Origin: Chloroflexota bacterium
GTDB taxonomy: Bacteria > Chloroflexota > Anaerolineae > Anaerolineales > Anaerolineaceae
NCBI GenBank assembly: GCA_019136175.1
Contig: JAGVUS010000078.1
Location: 1-5,577, forward strand
Length of the DNA: 5,577 bases
Reading direction: 5' to 3'
Of the stretch, positions 1 to 4,833 are shown piece by piece (position 1 is the stretch's first letter; each line of letters begins with the position of its first letter). Under the pieces are notes generated by a model, which made no database searches, was not told the origin of the DNA, and was given only the letters and a program-made list of their open reading frames with translations. The position numbers were made by a program, and so were the translations under genes.

Positions 1-602
1 CCCACATTCCCCGGCACATCCACCGCGCCGCCCATGATTGTAATCATTTCCAGGTTCTCCACCAGCCCGGGATCGGCATTCAGCGCTTCAGCCAAATTGG
101 TCAGTGGACCGAGGGTAATCACGTGAACCTTTTGGGGAGATTCCCGGATGATACGGGTGAGCATCCCGACAGCGGTTTCATCCGCCACATTCCGGTCGCT
201 GACTGGCAGGGAAAGCCAGAACATGGCATCGACAGCCTTGCGCCACTCCTCCGGGAAAACATGATTCCCCACCAGGGGTGTCTCCCGCCCGCAGGAAACC
301 GGGATGTCCGGGCGCCCTGCCAGGAGGGCAAGATCAAGCGCGTTTTGGGTTCCGGCATCACAATGTGCCTCCCCCGCCCCGGTGACCGTGATGGCAAGGA
401 TATCCAGGTCCGGCTGCCCCAGCAGGTAGAGGATGGCAAGCCAGTCATCAGCTGCCATGTCTGTATCAATGATCACCGGCTGGGCATCCGCGTCCACGGG
501 CAGGGCAGTATCCGGCACCAGTGTTGGGATGAGGGTTGGGACACAGCCACTTGTGAGTGTAAGGATGAAAAGGGCGGCAAGCAGGAAGAACCGTCGGATC
601 AT
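1..602 (-). CDS. Nucleoside hydrolase (inosine/uridine-preferring family), lipoprotein, 3' end cut by window
   Basis: The first 200 codons are present and the frame is open to the window edge. Residues 1-20 look like a bacterial lipoprotein signal: MIRR, a hydrophobic stretch, then TSGC with Cys20 as the lipidation site. The -3 residue is Thr rather than the usual Leu, so the lipobox is slightly atypical. A Pro/Thr-rich linker follows. The calcium-binding motif of the family, DxDxxxDD, is seen at residues 46-53 (DTDMAADD). Later conserved segments are HVITLGPLTNLAEAL and, close to the cut end, ITIMGGAVDVPGN. Family members hydrolyse the N-glycosidic bond of nucleosides to free base and ribose. 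Most are about 310-340 aa, so roughly a third is missing. Membrane anchoring on the outer face would make this an extracytoplasmic salvage enzyme; that is inferred from the signal. The ATG at 602 is chosen because AAAGGAG (611-617) lies eight bases upstream and the signal peptide begins there. The base or sugar preference cannot be read from this fragment. Confidence 0.92.
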   Translation of the reverse strand, partial: MIRRFFLLAALFILTLTSGCVPTLIPTLVPDTALPVDADAQPVIIDTDMAADDWLAILYLLGQPDLDILAITVTGAGEAHCDAGTQNALDLALLAGRPDIPVSCGRETPLVGNHVFPEEWRKAVDAMFWLSLPVSDRNVADETAVGMLTRIIRESPQKVHVITLGPLTNLAEALNADPGLVENLEMITIMGGAVDVPGNV

Positions 603-610
603 GAATAGTA

Positions 611-617
611 CTCCTTT
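611..617 (-). promoter_or_regulatory. Ribosome binding site of the nucleoside hydrolase
   Basis: Read on the minus strand this is AAAGGAG, eight bases before the ATG at 602. It fixes the start codon at the beginning of the lipoprotein signal. Confidence 0.75.
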
Positions 618-658
618 CCAGGCAGGGGCGCAGTGCACCCGGTACTTCAATTTCCCCA

Positions 659-664
659 ATTATA
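659..664 (-). promoter_or_regulatory. Candidate -10 box (TATAAT) of the nucleoside hydrolase
   Basis: The minus strand reads a perfect TATAAT here, which predicts a transcript start near 652 and a leader of about 50 bases. There is no recognisable TTGACA at 16-18 bases upstream; that place is occupied by the GC-rich inverted repeat at 678-691. The gene therefore probably has its own promoter instead of relying only on readthrough from the oxidoreductase gene upstream. The missing -35 box suggests activator dependence or a weak promoter. Confidence 0.5.
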
Positions 665-677
665 ACGTGTTCATGGT

Positions 678-691
678 ACCCGCCAGCGGGT
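678..691. repeat. Short perfect inverted repeat between the two minus-strand genes
   Basis: ACCCGC-CA-GCGGGT is a perfect six-base-pair dyad with a two-base centre. It lies 56 bases beyond the stop codon of the oxidoreductase gene and exactly where the -35 region of the nucleoside hydrolase promoter should be. It has no T-run on either side, so it is a poor intrinsic terminator. A regulator binding site is possible, but nothing else supports it. Confidence 0.35.
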
Positions 692-747
692 GAAGATTTG
701 CGCCGGTTTCCTGTGATCTCCTTCCATTTCATCATCCGGATTGATCA

Positions 748-1863
748 TTACACATTCCCATCATGCACCTCAATCCCCATCCCCCGCATATCCATCAGCA
801 GGCGGGCAGGGTCTACCAGGTGTCCCATCATCCACAAGCCGGGGCGGCGGGCGGAACCATCCAGCACCTGCAGCAGGCAGGCAGCCACCGGAACTGCAGT
901 CAGTTCATAACCGTCCGGGTGCGAAACACTCAATTCCACCCTGGCTGGAATGCCATCTTTCCGCCCCTCCGCTTCCAGGCGAAGCAGGACCAGGTGGGGC
1001 GGCTTGGGGAGATTCTGCATGCCCCACCAGAGCAGCCTTCCCATGGGACGGATGCCCCGCCGGGGTGCCAGCTTCAGCCCCAGCATGACAAGCGGCGTCA
1101 GTACACCATCCACAAACCAATGGGTACTGGAAATGTAAAATCCGGCATTCTGCAGGGATGGAATCATTTCCGGCAGGGCGCGGAGTTCTTCAAAAAACAT
1201 GGAATAACAGAGCCGCTGCCCAATCTCCCCTCCAAACTGGACTTTGCGCATTTCATACGAACTGGGGCGGGTCCAGGCACCGTTTTTGAAGACCTGCGCC
1301 TGGTAATCCTGGAACGCTTCCATCAACTCGTCCACCGCCTCGGAGTAGGGCAAACCAACACCCATGTTGAGGTAACAGGCAATATCGGCGCGCTCCAGCC
1401 GGTCCAGTTTCTGCGCAGCGTACCGCACCAAAGCGGATGGCAGACCCGGGTGAAAACCGGCTTCGGTGATGAAACACAACCCGCGGCGTTCCACCTCGTC
1501 TGCGTGGGATTTGAGGATTTCCAGCTTGTTGGCACTCAACTGCACGTCGAGATAATCCACTCCCGCATCCAGTGCAGCCCGTACAACTGTTTCGGTGACG
1601 GACGTGGTGGGAGCAACATTCAGCAGGAAATCCACCCCCTGCAGGGCTGCGCGCAATTCCTGCGGATTGGCAGCATCCACCCGCGCGGCGGAAACGCGCC
1701 CGCCGGGAAAGACCGCATTCAACGCATCCGCTTCCGCGCCTGCTTTTGCCAGGTTCCGCCCCGCCAGGACCAGCTGGCAGCCGGTTTGCTGCAGGAGATG
1801 GCGTGCCAGCGGTTTGCCCGTCAGACCGTAGCCACCGAGGATGAGAATCTTCTCCATGGTCAT
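748..1863 (-). CDS. Saccharopine dehydrogenase-like NAD(P)-dependent oxidoreductase, 371 aa
   Basis: The N-terminus is a Rossmann fold with the dinucleotide loop GGYGLTG (residues 10-16), a second strand ending in AGR (34-36) whose arginine suggests NADP use, and NVAP (82-85) after the fourth strand. The segment EAGFHPGLPS (134-143) is typical of the saccharopine dehydrogenase NADP-binding family and its 'conserved hypothetical' relatives. The C-terminal half (about 160-371) resembles the mixed alpha/beta substrate domain and contains a hydrophobic stretch near 253-285. Family members act on diverse substrates, including saccharopine and lipid-linked enoyl groups. No lysine-pathway gene is near, so the substrate is unknown and I do not assign lysine metabolism. 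The ATG at 1863 has AAAGGA seven bases upstream; an in-frame ATG two codons later is less well placed. The gene is divergent from the glycosidase operon, with 128 bp between start codons. Confidence 0.85.
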   Translation of the reverse strand: MTMEKILILGGYGLTGKPLARHLLQQTGCQLVLAGRNLAKAGAEADALNAVFPGGRVSAARVDAANPQELRAALQGVDFLLNVAPTTSVTETVVRAALDAGVDYLDVQLSANKLEILKSHADEVERRGLCFITEAGFHPGLPSALVRYAAQKLDRLERADIACYLNMGVGLPYSEAVDELMEAFQDYQAQVFKNGAWTRPSSYEMRKVQFGGEIGQRLCYSMFFEELRALPEMIPSLQNAGFYISSTHWFVDGVLTPLVMLGLKLAPRRGIRPMGRLLWWGMQNLPKPPHLVLLRLEAEGRKDGIPARVELSVSHPDGYELTAVPVAACLLQVLDGSARRPGLWMMGHLVDPARLLMDMRGMGIEVHDGNV

Positions 1864-1870
1864 GGGTTAT

Positions 1871-1876
1871 TCCTTT
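1871..1876 (-). promoter_or_regulatory. Ribosome binding site of the oxidoreductase
   Basis: The minus strand reads AAAGGA seven bases before the ATG at 1863, favouring that start over the in-frame ATG at 1857. Confidence 0.7.
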
Positions 1877-1897
1877 ACGAACCGCAAGGATAATTAG

Positions 1898-1903
1898 ATT
1901 ATA
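1898..1903 (-). promoter_or_regulatory. Candidate -10 box (TATAAT) of the oxidoreductase
   Basis: A perfect TATAAT is read on the minus strand, predicting a start near 1891 and a leader of about 28 bases that contains the ribosome binding site. The expected -35 region (about 1920-1927) has no good match to TTGACA. It lies back to back with the promoter of the glycosidase operon, whose -35 box starts about 30 bp away, so one bound regulator could affect both. Confidence 0.55.
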
Positions 1904-1934
1904 GTACATTGGGAGAGAGGCACATCCGCGCCCG

Positions 1935-1964
1935 TTGACAATTCCCACTCCGCCGGGCTACAAT
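1935..1964 (+). promoter_or_regulatory. Sigma-70 type promoter of the glycosidase-kinase operon
   Basis: TTGACA (1935-1940) is followed after 18 bases by TACAAT (1959-1964). The transcript should start near 1971, giving a leader of about 20 bases that is mostly ribosome binding site. No operator palindrome is visible within or right next to the promoter, and no regulator gene lies in the operon, so sugar control, if any, is encoded elsewhere. Confidence 0.8.
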
Positions 1965-1980
1965 GACTCATCCCACCGCT

Positions 1981-1985
1981 GGAGG
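1981..1985 (+). promoter_or_regulatory. Ribosome binding site of the GH4 glycosidase
   Basis: GGAGG sits six bases before the ATG at 1992. It decides the start: an upstream in-frame TTG at 1935 is the first base of the -35 box and would lie before the transcript start. Confidence 0.85.
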
Positions 1986-1991
1986 TCTGTC

Positions 1992-3290
1992 ATGAAAATC
2001 GCCGTAATTGGAGGAGGATCCACCTACACACCGGAACTGTTGCAGGGTTTCCTGGCGCGCGCCAGGATGCTGAATCTGGAGGAACTCTGGCTGATGGACA
2101 CCGATCCGCAACGGCTGGAGGTGGTGGGCGGGTTCACCAGCCGGATTGCCGCCGCCCAGAAGGCACCCTTCCGCGTGATCTGCACCGGCGAACTGGACGC
2201 GGCGGTGGCAGGGGCATCCCACGTCATCACCCAGCTGCGGGTGGGAAAAATGCCCGCCCGCCTGGCGGACGAGGAATTGGGGCGGCGTCATGGCTTGATC
2301 GGGCAGGAGACCACCGGCGTGGGCGGCATGGCAAAGGCATTGCGCACCATCCCGGTCATCCTGGGTGTGGCTGCTGCCATGCGGAAACATGCCCCCGGGG
2401 CGCGGCTGATCAACTTTACCAACCCTGCCGGTCTGGTGACGGAAGCCCTAGCACGCCACGCAACGGATATCCCCGCAGTGGGGGTCTGCAACGTGCCAAT
2501 CACGGTAAAAATGACCATCCTCGGCAGGCTGGAGAAACTAACCGGTGAATCCATCCACCCGCAGCGGGCTCAGCTGGATACACTGGGGTTGAACCATCTC
2601 ACCTGGCACCGCGGATTCCACCTGGATGGAATGGACATCTGGGAGCAGGTGTTGGGCGCTTACCTTGCTGAACTGCACTCCAATCCCCAACCGGAATGGG
2701 AACCGTGGCTGATCGAAGCCATGGGGATGCTGCCCAATTATTACCTTCACTATTATTACCACACCGCCCACAAGCTGGCGGAACAGGCATCACAACCAAC
2801 CCGTGCCGGGGTGGTGATGGGCGTTGAAGAAGCCCTGCTGAAACAATATGCCGACCCGTCACAGGTGACCATCCCGGCAGACCTGATGCAGCGCGGCGGA
2901 GCGTATTATTCAACTGCCGCAGTTCAGTTGATTACCGCAGAGGTCTGCAACCTGGGGGAGACACACGTGGTCAATGTGCCGCATCACGGGGCAGTGCCAG
3001 GATGGGATCCAACTTGGGTGCTGGAAATGCCCTGCCGGGTGGATAGGGATGGAATTCATCCTCTGCCCGCCGAACCGTTGCCCCCGGCTTGCTTCGGTCT
3101 GCTGGCGCAGGTCAAATCGTATGAACTGCTGACGGTGGAAGCAGCCATCCATGGTGACCGGCAGGCGGCTTTGCTGGCACTGTTGGCACACCCGCTGGGT
3201 CCACAGGCAGACCGGGCGGAAGCGGTGCTGGATGATTTATTGGAAACCAACCGGCAGCACCTGCCGCAATTCTTTGGAGGACAGCCATGA
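1992..3290 (+). CDS. GH4 family NAD- and metal-dependent glycosidase, probable 6-phospho-beta-glucosidase
   Basis: The 432-aa length fits glycoside hydrolase family 4. The NAD loop GGGSTYTP is at residues 7-14. GQETTGVGG (104-112), NFTNPAG (141-147), CNVP (166-169) and GLNHLTW (199-205) follow in the family order. Cys166 and probably His202 match the residues that hold the catalytic metal, usually manganese. A Tyr-rich segment (about 250-257) is a candidate site of the catalytic tyrosine. GH4 enzymes oxidise C3 of the sugar with bound NAD, eliminate the aglycone and re-reduce the product. The CNxP form is typical of the 6-phospho-beta-glucosidase branch, whereas alpha-acting members usually carry other residues after the Cys. 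The enzyme is cytoplasmic, with no signal peptide. It is first in the operon and its stop overlaps the kinase start (ATGA). Substrate assignment, including whether a 6-phosphate is required and whether it is a glucoside or an N-acetylglucosaminide, is inference. Confidence 0.9.
   Translation: MKIAVIGGGSTYTPELLQGFLARARMLNLEELWLMDTDPQRLEVVGGFTSRIAAAQKAPFRVICTGELDAAVAGASHVITQLRVGKMPARLADEELGRRHGLIGQETTGVGGMAKALRTIPVILGVAAAMRKHAPGARLINFTNPAGLVTEALARHATDIPAVGVCNVPITVKMTILGRLEKLTGESIHPQRAQLDTLGLNHLTWHRGFHLDGMDIWEQVLGAYLAELHSNPQPEWEPWLIEAMGMLPNYYLHYYYHTAHKLAEQASQPTRAGVVMGVEEALLKQYADPSQVTIPADLMQRGGAYYSTAAVQLITAEVCNLGETHVVNVPHHGAVPGWDPTWVLEMPCRVDRDGIHPLPAEPLPPACFGLLAQVKSYELLTVEAAIHGDRQAALLALLAHPLGPQADRAEAVLDDLLETNRQHLPQFFGGQP
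3276..3280 (+). promoter_or_regulatory. Ribosome binding site of the sugar kinase
   Basis: GGAGG lies six bases before the ATG at 3287, inside the last codons of the glycosidase gene. The strong site and the four-base stop/start overlap point to coupled translation. Confidence 0.75.
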
Positions 3291-4285
3291 GAAAACTGTA
3301 CCTGGGGGCGGATATTGGCAGCACCCATACCCGCATCCTGCTGGCGGACGAAACCGGACAGGCAGCCGGTCTGGGCGTCAGCGGGGCAGGCAACCACGAG
3401 GTGGTGGGATATGATGGCTTGATCTGGTCGCTGACGGATGCGCTGGAACAGGCTTTGCACGCGGCAGGTGCAACCCGCGCTGAGATTGCCGGAGCAGGGT
3501 TTGGTGTCTCCGGATATGACTGGGATTGTGAAACCGCCCCCACGCTGGAGGCGATTGGTACGCTGGGATTAACGGCACCCGTGGCGGCAGTCAATGACAC
3601 CATTTTGGGGCTGCTGGCAGGCACAACGGAGGGCTGGGGGCTGGCAATCGTCTCCGGGACGGGCTGTAACTGCTGGGGCTGGGATCGCACACATACGCGC
3701 GTCGGGCGGGTTACCGGCGGCAGCCTGCAGATGGGCGAGGCAGCTGGCGCAGGGGAACTGATGGTGCGTGCCGTGCAGGCAGTGGCACACGCCTGGACGG
3801 GCAGGGGTCAACCCACCATCCTCTCGGACCTGTTTTGCCAGCAGACCGGGGAACCCGACCTGCTGCACCTGCTGGAAGGGCTGAATACCGGGCGCTGCGC
3901 CCTGATCCCGGCAGATGCCCCGCTGGTTTTCCAGGCGGCGGAAATGGGCGATGCGGTGGCATTGGAGTTGGTGCGCTGGGCGGGGATGGAGCTTGGCGAG
4001 CTTGCCTGTGCAGTCATCCGCCAGATGGGGTTTGAAGGGGAATCATTTGAGGTGGTGCTGACCGGCGGGATGTTTAATGCGGGTGATCGGTTGATCCAGC
4101 CGCTGCGGGAAACAATCCTGGCAAAGGCTCCAGGAGCAAGGCTGGTCCGGTTGAAATTTCCACCGGTGGTGGGCGCCTGCGTACTGGCGTTAAACCAGGC
4201 GGGCATCCAGCCTGCGACGCAATACCGGGCAGACCTGGCAGAATCCCTGCAGCGGATGGGCGGGGAACTGCCAGAAGAGCTGTAA
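3287..4285 (+). CDS. BadF/BadG/BcrA/BcrD-type ATPase, probable N-acetylglucosamine or glycoside kinase
   Basis: The 332-aa protein has the ASKHA kinase fold signs in order: phosphate-1 loop ADIGSTHTR (residues 8-16, Asp9), a conserved Asn-Asp pair (103-104) where Asp104 matches the catalytic base of N-acetylglucosamine kinases, phosphate-2 loop IVSGTGCN (121-128), a GEAAGAGEL segment (150-158) in place of the usual GDEGSG loop, and the adenosine loop VVLTGGMF (256-263). The family contains N-acetylglucosamine kinases as well as ATPases that activate 2-hydroxyacyl-CoA dehydratases. The activator ATPases carry iron-sulfur cysteines in a CxxG-type context and sit next to dehydratase genes; neither is seen here, so a sugar kinase is much more likely. 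It overlaps the GH4 gene by four bases, so the two are co-made. It may phosphorylate the disaccharide that GH4 then splits, or the released monosaccharide. A hairpin follows ten bases after the stop. Confidence 0.85.
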   Translation: MRKLYLGADIGSTHTRILLADETGQAAGLGVSGAGNHEVVGYDGLIWSLTDALEQALHAAGATRAEIAGAGFGVSGYDWDCETAPTLEAIGTLGLTAPVAAVNDTILGLLAGTTEGWGLAIVSGTGCNCWGWDRTHTRVGRVTGGSLQMGEAAGAGELMVRAVQAVAHAWTGRGQPTILSDLFCQQTGEPDLLHLLEGLNTGRCALIPADAPLVFQAAEMGDAVALELVRWAGMELGELACAVIRQMGFEGESFEVVLTGGMFNAGDRLIQPLRETILAKAPGARLVRLKFPPVVGACVLALNQAGIQPATQYRADLAESLQRMGGELPEEL

Positions 4286-4294
4286 ACCACAAAC

Positions 4295-4316
4295 GGTGAT
4301 TGGATTGTCAATCACC
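4295..4316. repeat. Perfect 8-bp inverted repeat after the kinase gene, covering the tRNA promoter -35 box
   Basis: GGTGATTG (4295-4302) and CAATCACC (4309-4316) form a perfect stem around the six-base loop GATTGT, ten bases after the kinase stop codon. As a terminator it lacks a U-run, because the following bases are CAGCTTGTGG. It also covers the TTGTCA -35 box of the tRNA promoter (4305-4310). It may end the operon weakly, bind a regulator, or both; the sequence does not decide. Confidence 0.5.
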
Positions 4317-4332
4317 CAGCTTGTGGTATAAT
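4305..4332 (+). promoter_or_regulatory. Strong promoter of the tRNA-Ser gene
   Basis: TTGTCA (4305-4310), a 16-base spacer and a perfect TATAAT (4327-4332) preceded by TGG, the extended -10 pattern. The predicted start near 4339 leaves a leader of about 26 bases before the first acceptor base at 4365. This leader can fold as GCCCG (4340-4344) with CGGGC (4355-4359). So the altered tRNA gene still has an intact, strong promoter. Confidence 0.8.
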
Positions 4333-4364
4333 TTCCTCCGCCCGGTGCAGGAAACGGGCAGTAC

Positions 4365-4509
4365 GGAGAGGTAGCGTAGTCTGGCCTAACGCGCGCGCCT
4401 GGAGAGCGCGTGTACCGCAAGGTACCGTGTAGCGTAGTCTGGCCTAACGCGCGCGCCTGGAGAGCGCGTGTACCGCAAGGTACCGTGGGTTCAAATCCCA
4501 CCCTCTCCG
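4365..4509 (+). tRNA. tRNA-Ser(GGA) gene with a 58-bp internal tandem duplication
   Basis: The acceptor strands GGAGAGG (4365-4371) and CCTCTCC (4502-4508) pair perfectly, with discriminator G at 4509 and only CC before a T, so CCA is not encoded. The first cassette has a D stem GCG/CGC (4374-4376, 4390-4392) and an anticodon stem CGCGC/GCGCG (4394-4398, 4406-4410). Its seven-base loop CTGGAGA gives anticodon GGA (4401-4403), and the long variable arm is GTACC-GCAA-GGTAC (4412-4425). A second identical cassette follows, with anticodon GGA at 4459-4461. Only then come the T arm (stem GTGGG/CCCAC, loop TTCAAAT, 4485-4501) and the 3' acceptor strand. Without one repeat the gene would be an ordinary 87-nt type II serine tRNA reading UCC and UCU. 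As written, the transcript is 145 nt and carries two D, anticodon and variable arms. Unless one unit is removed it is unlikely to act as a normal tRNA; it may be a pseudogene, an unstable allele or an assembly error. Confidence 0.85.
4371..4486 (+). repeat. Perfect tandem duplication, two 58-bp units inside the tRNA-Ser gene
   Basis: Bases 4371-4428 are identical to 4429-4486, and the identity runs one base further (4429 equals 4487). The left limit is clear because 4370 (G) and 4428 (T) differ. The unit runs from the last base of the 5' acceptor strand to the second base of the T stem. No base differs between the copies, which points to a recent event or to an artefact. Confidence 0.95.
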
Positions 4510-4549
4510 CCTTTGAGTTAAAAGAACCTGTTTATCGCCAGAACCAAAG

Positions 4550-4777
4550 TCATTCCATCCGGCGGCACTGCTGGCTGGATTCCACCCCTGCCAGTTCGAT
4601 GCACAGTTCATCCAAGGGAACCCCATACACCCGCGCCGCATCCTCCAGCGTTTCAAAGCGCGCCATCAGGCAGCCCACACAAGCCATTCTGTGTCTCAAA
4701 AACACAGAAACCGCTGCTGGGTGGGAGGACAGCACCTCCGCAACCATCACTTGGGGGGAAAAACCGGATTCCATCAT
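4550..4777 (-). CDS. DUF1858 (hybrid-cluster-associated redox disulfide) domain protein, 75 aa
   Basis: The small protein consists almost wholly of one DUF1858 domain. It shows the usual order: a VAEVL helix (residues 12-16), a segment ending SVFLRH, then MACVGC with Cys33 and Cys36 as the redox CxxC pair, and a helical C-terminal part with LEDAARVYGVPLDEL. Family members are small cytoplasmic proteins often found near hybrid cluster protein or other anaerobic redox genes. The biochemical role is not settled; a thiol-disulfide or metal-binding role is inferred from the CxxC. I chose ATG 4777 over the longer in-frame GTG at 4837. The GTG would add 20 residues unlike the family, and would lie upstream of the -10 box TATGAT (4784-4789), which sits exactly six bases before this ATG. 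There is no Shine-Dalgarno sequence, so a leaderless transcript is likely. It follows the regulator gene on the same strand and ends 41 bases from the tRNA. Confidence 0.82.
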   Translation of the reverse strand: MMESGFSPQVMVAEVLSSHPAAVSVFLRHRMACVGCLMARFETLEDAARVYGVPLDELCIELAGVESSQQCRRME

Positions 4778-4783
4778 GGGAGA

Positions 4784-4789
4784 ATCATA
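4784..4789 (-). promoter_or_regulatory. Candidate -10 box (TATGAT) of the DUF1858 gene, leaderless arrangement
   Basis: The minus strand reads TATGAT, six bases, then ATG at 4777, so the transcript would begin at or next to the start codon. There is no -35 match; a dyad centred at about -41.5 takes its place, the position used by class II activators of the Crp/Fnr family. Confidence 0.5.
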
Positions 4790-4792
4790 CAG

Positions 4793-4808
4793 CGGAAATC
4801 CATTTCCG
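4793..4808. repeat. Perfect inverted repeat between the -10 box and the upstream dyad of the DUF1858 gene
   Basis: CGGAAAT-CC-ATTTCCG is a perfect seven-base-pair dyad lying at about -16 to -31 relative to the predicted start. A degenerate relation is seen before the regulator gene (GAAAT-CCACC-ATTTG, about 5526-5540). A protein bound here would cover the promoter, so it is a candidate operator; the protein is unknown. Confidence 0.4.
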
Positions 4809-4810
4809 TC

Positions 4811-4826
4811 TTTGCGCTGGAGCAAT
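4811..4826. promoter_or_regulatory. Candidate Crp/Fnr-type operator upstream of the DUF1858 gene
   Basis: TTGC-N6-GCAA (4812-4825) is a perfect dyad with half-site spacing like that of Crp-family sites. It is part of a 19-base block (4811-4829) that matches 5547-5565 before the regulator gene at 18 positions. Its centre is 41.5 bases upstream of the predicted transcript start. It lies immediately after the regulator's stop codon. Confidence 0.45.
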
Positions 4827-4833
4827 GACGGCG

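Noticed and set aside
763..1893. A 376-codon open frame on the plus strand, antisense to the oxidoreductase
   Set aside because: The product is rich in His, Gln and Pro with no recognisable domain, has no ribosome binding site, and is explained as the GC-rich complement of a well-recognised family member.
1935..1991. N-terminal extension of the GH4 protein from TTG at 1935
   Set aside because: The TTG is part of the -35 box, lies before the predicted transcript start, and the extra 19 residues are unlike the family, whereas ATG 1992 has GGAGG at the right distance.
3287..4285. Activator ATPase of a 2-hydroxyacyl-CoA dehydratase or benzoyl-CoA reductase
   Set aside because: The family is shared, but no dehydratase or reductase subunit genes are adjacent, no cluster-binding cysteine pattern is seen, and the gene is coupled to a glycosidase.
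4371..4486. CRISPR-like or mobile-element repeat
   Set aside because: There are only two directly abutting units with no spacers, and the unit is simply the middle of a tRNA-Ser gene. No integrase, attachment-site copy or inverted ends are seen nearby.
4190..4501. Minus-strand open frames across the tRNA, with peptides such as GFEPTVPCG
   Set aside because: These are well-known false frames from the complement of tRNA genes and were extended here by the tandem duplication.
4510..4549. Terminator between the convergent tRNA and DUF1858 genes
   Set aside because: No stable hairpin with a T-run could be found on either strand in these 40 bases.
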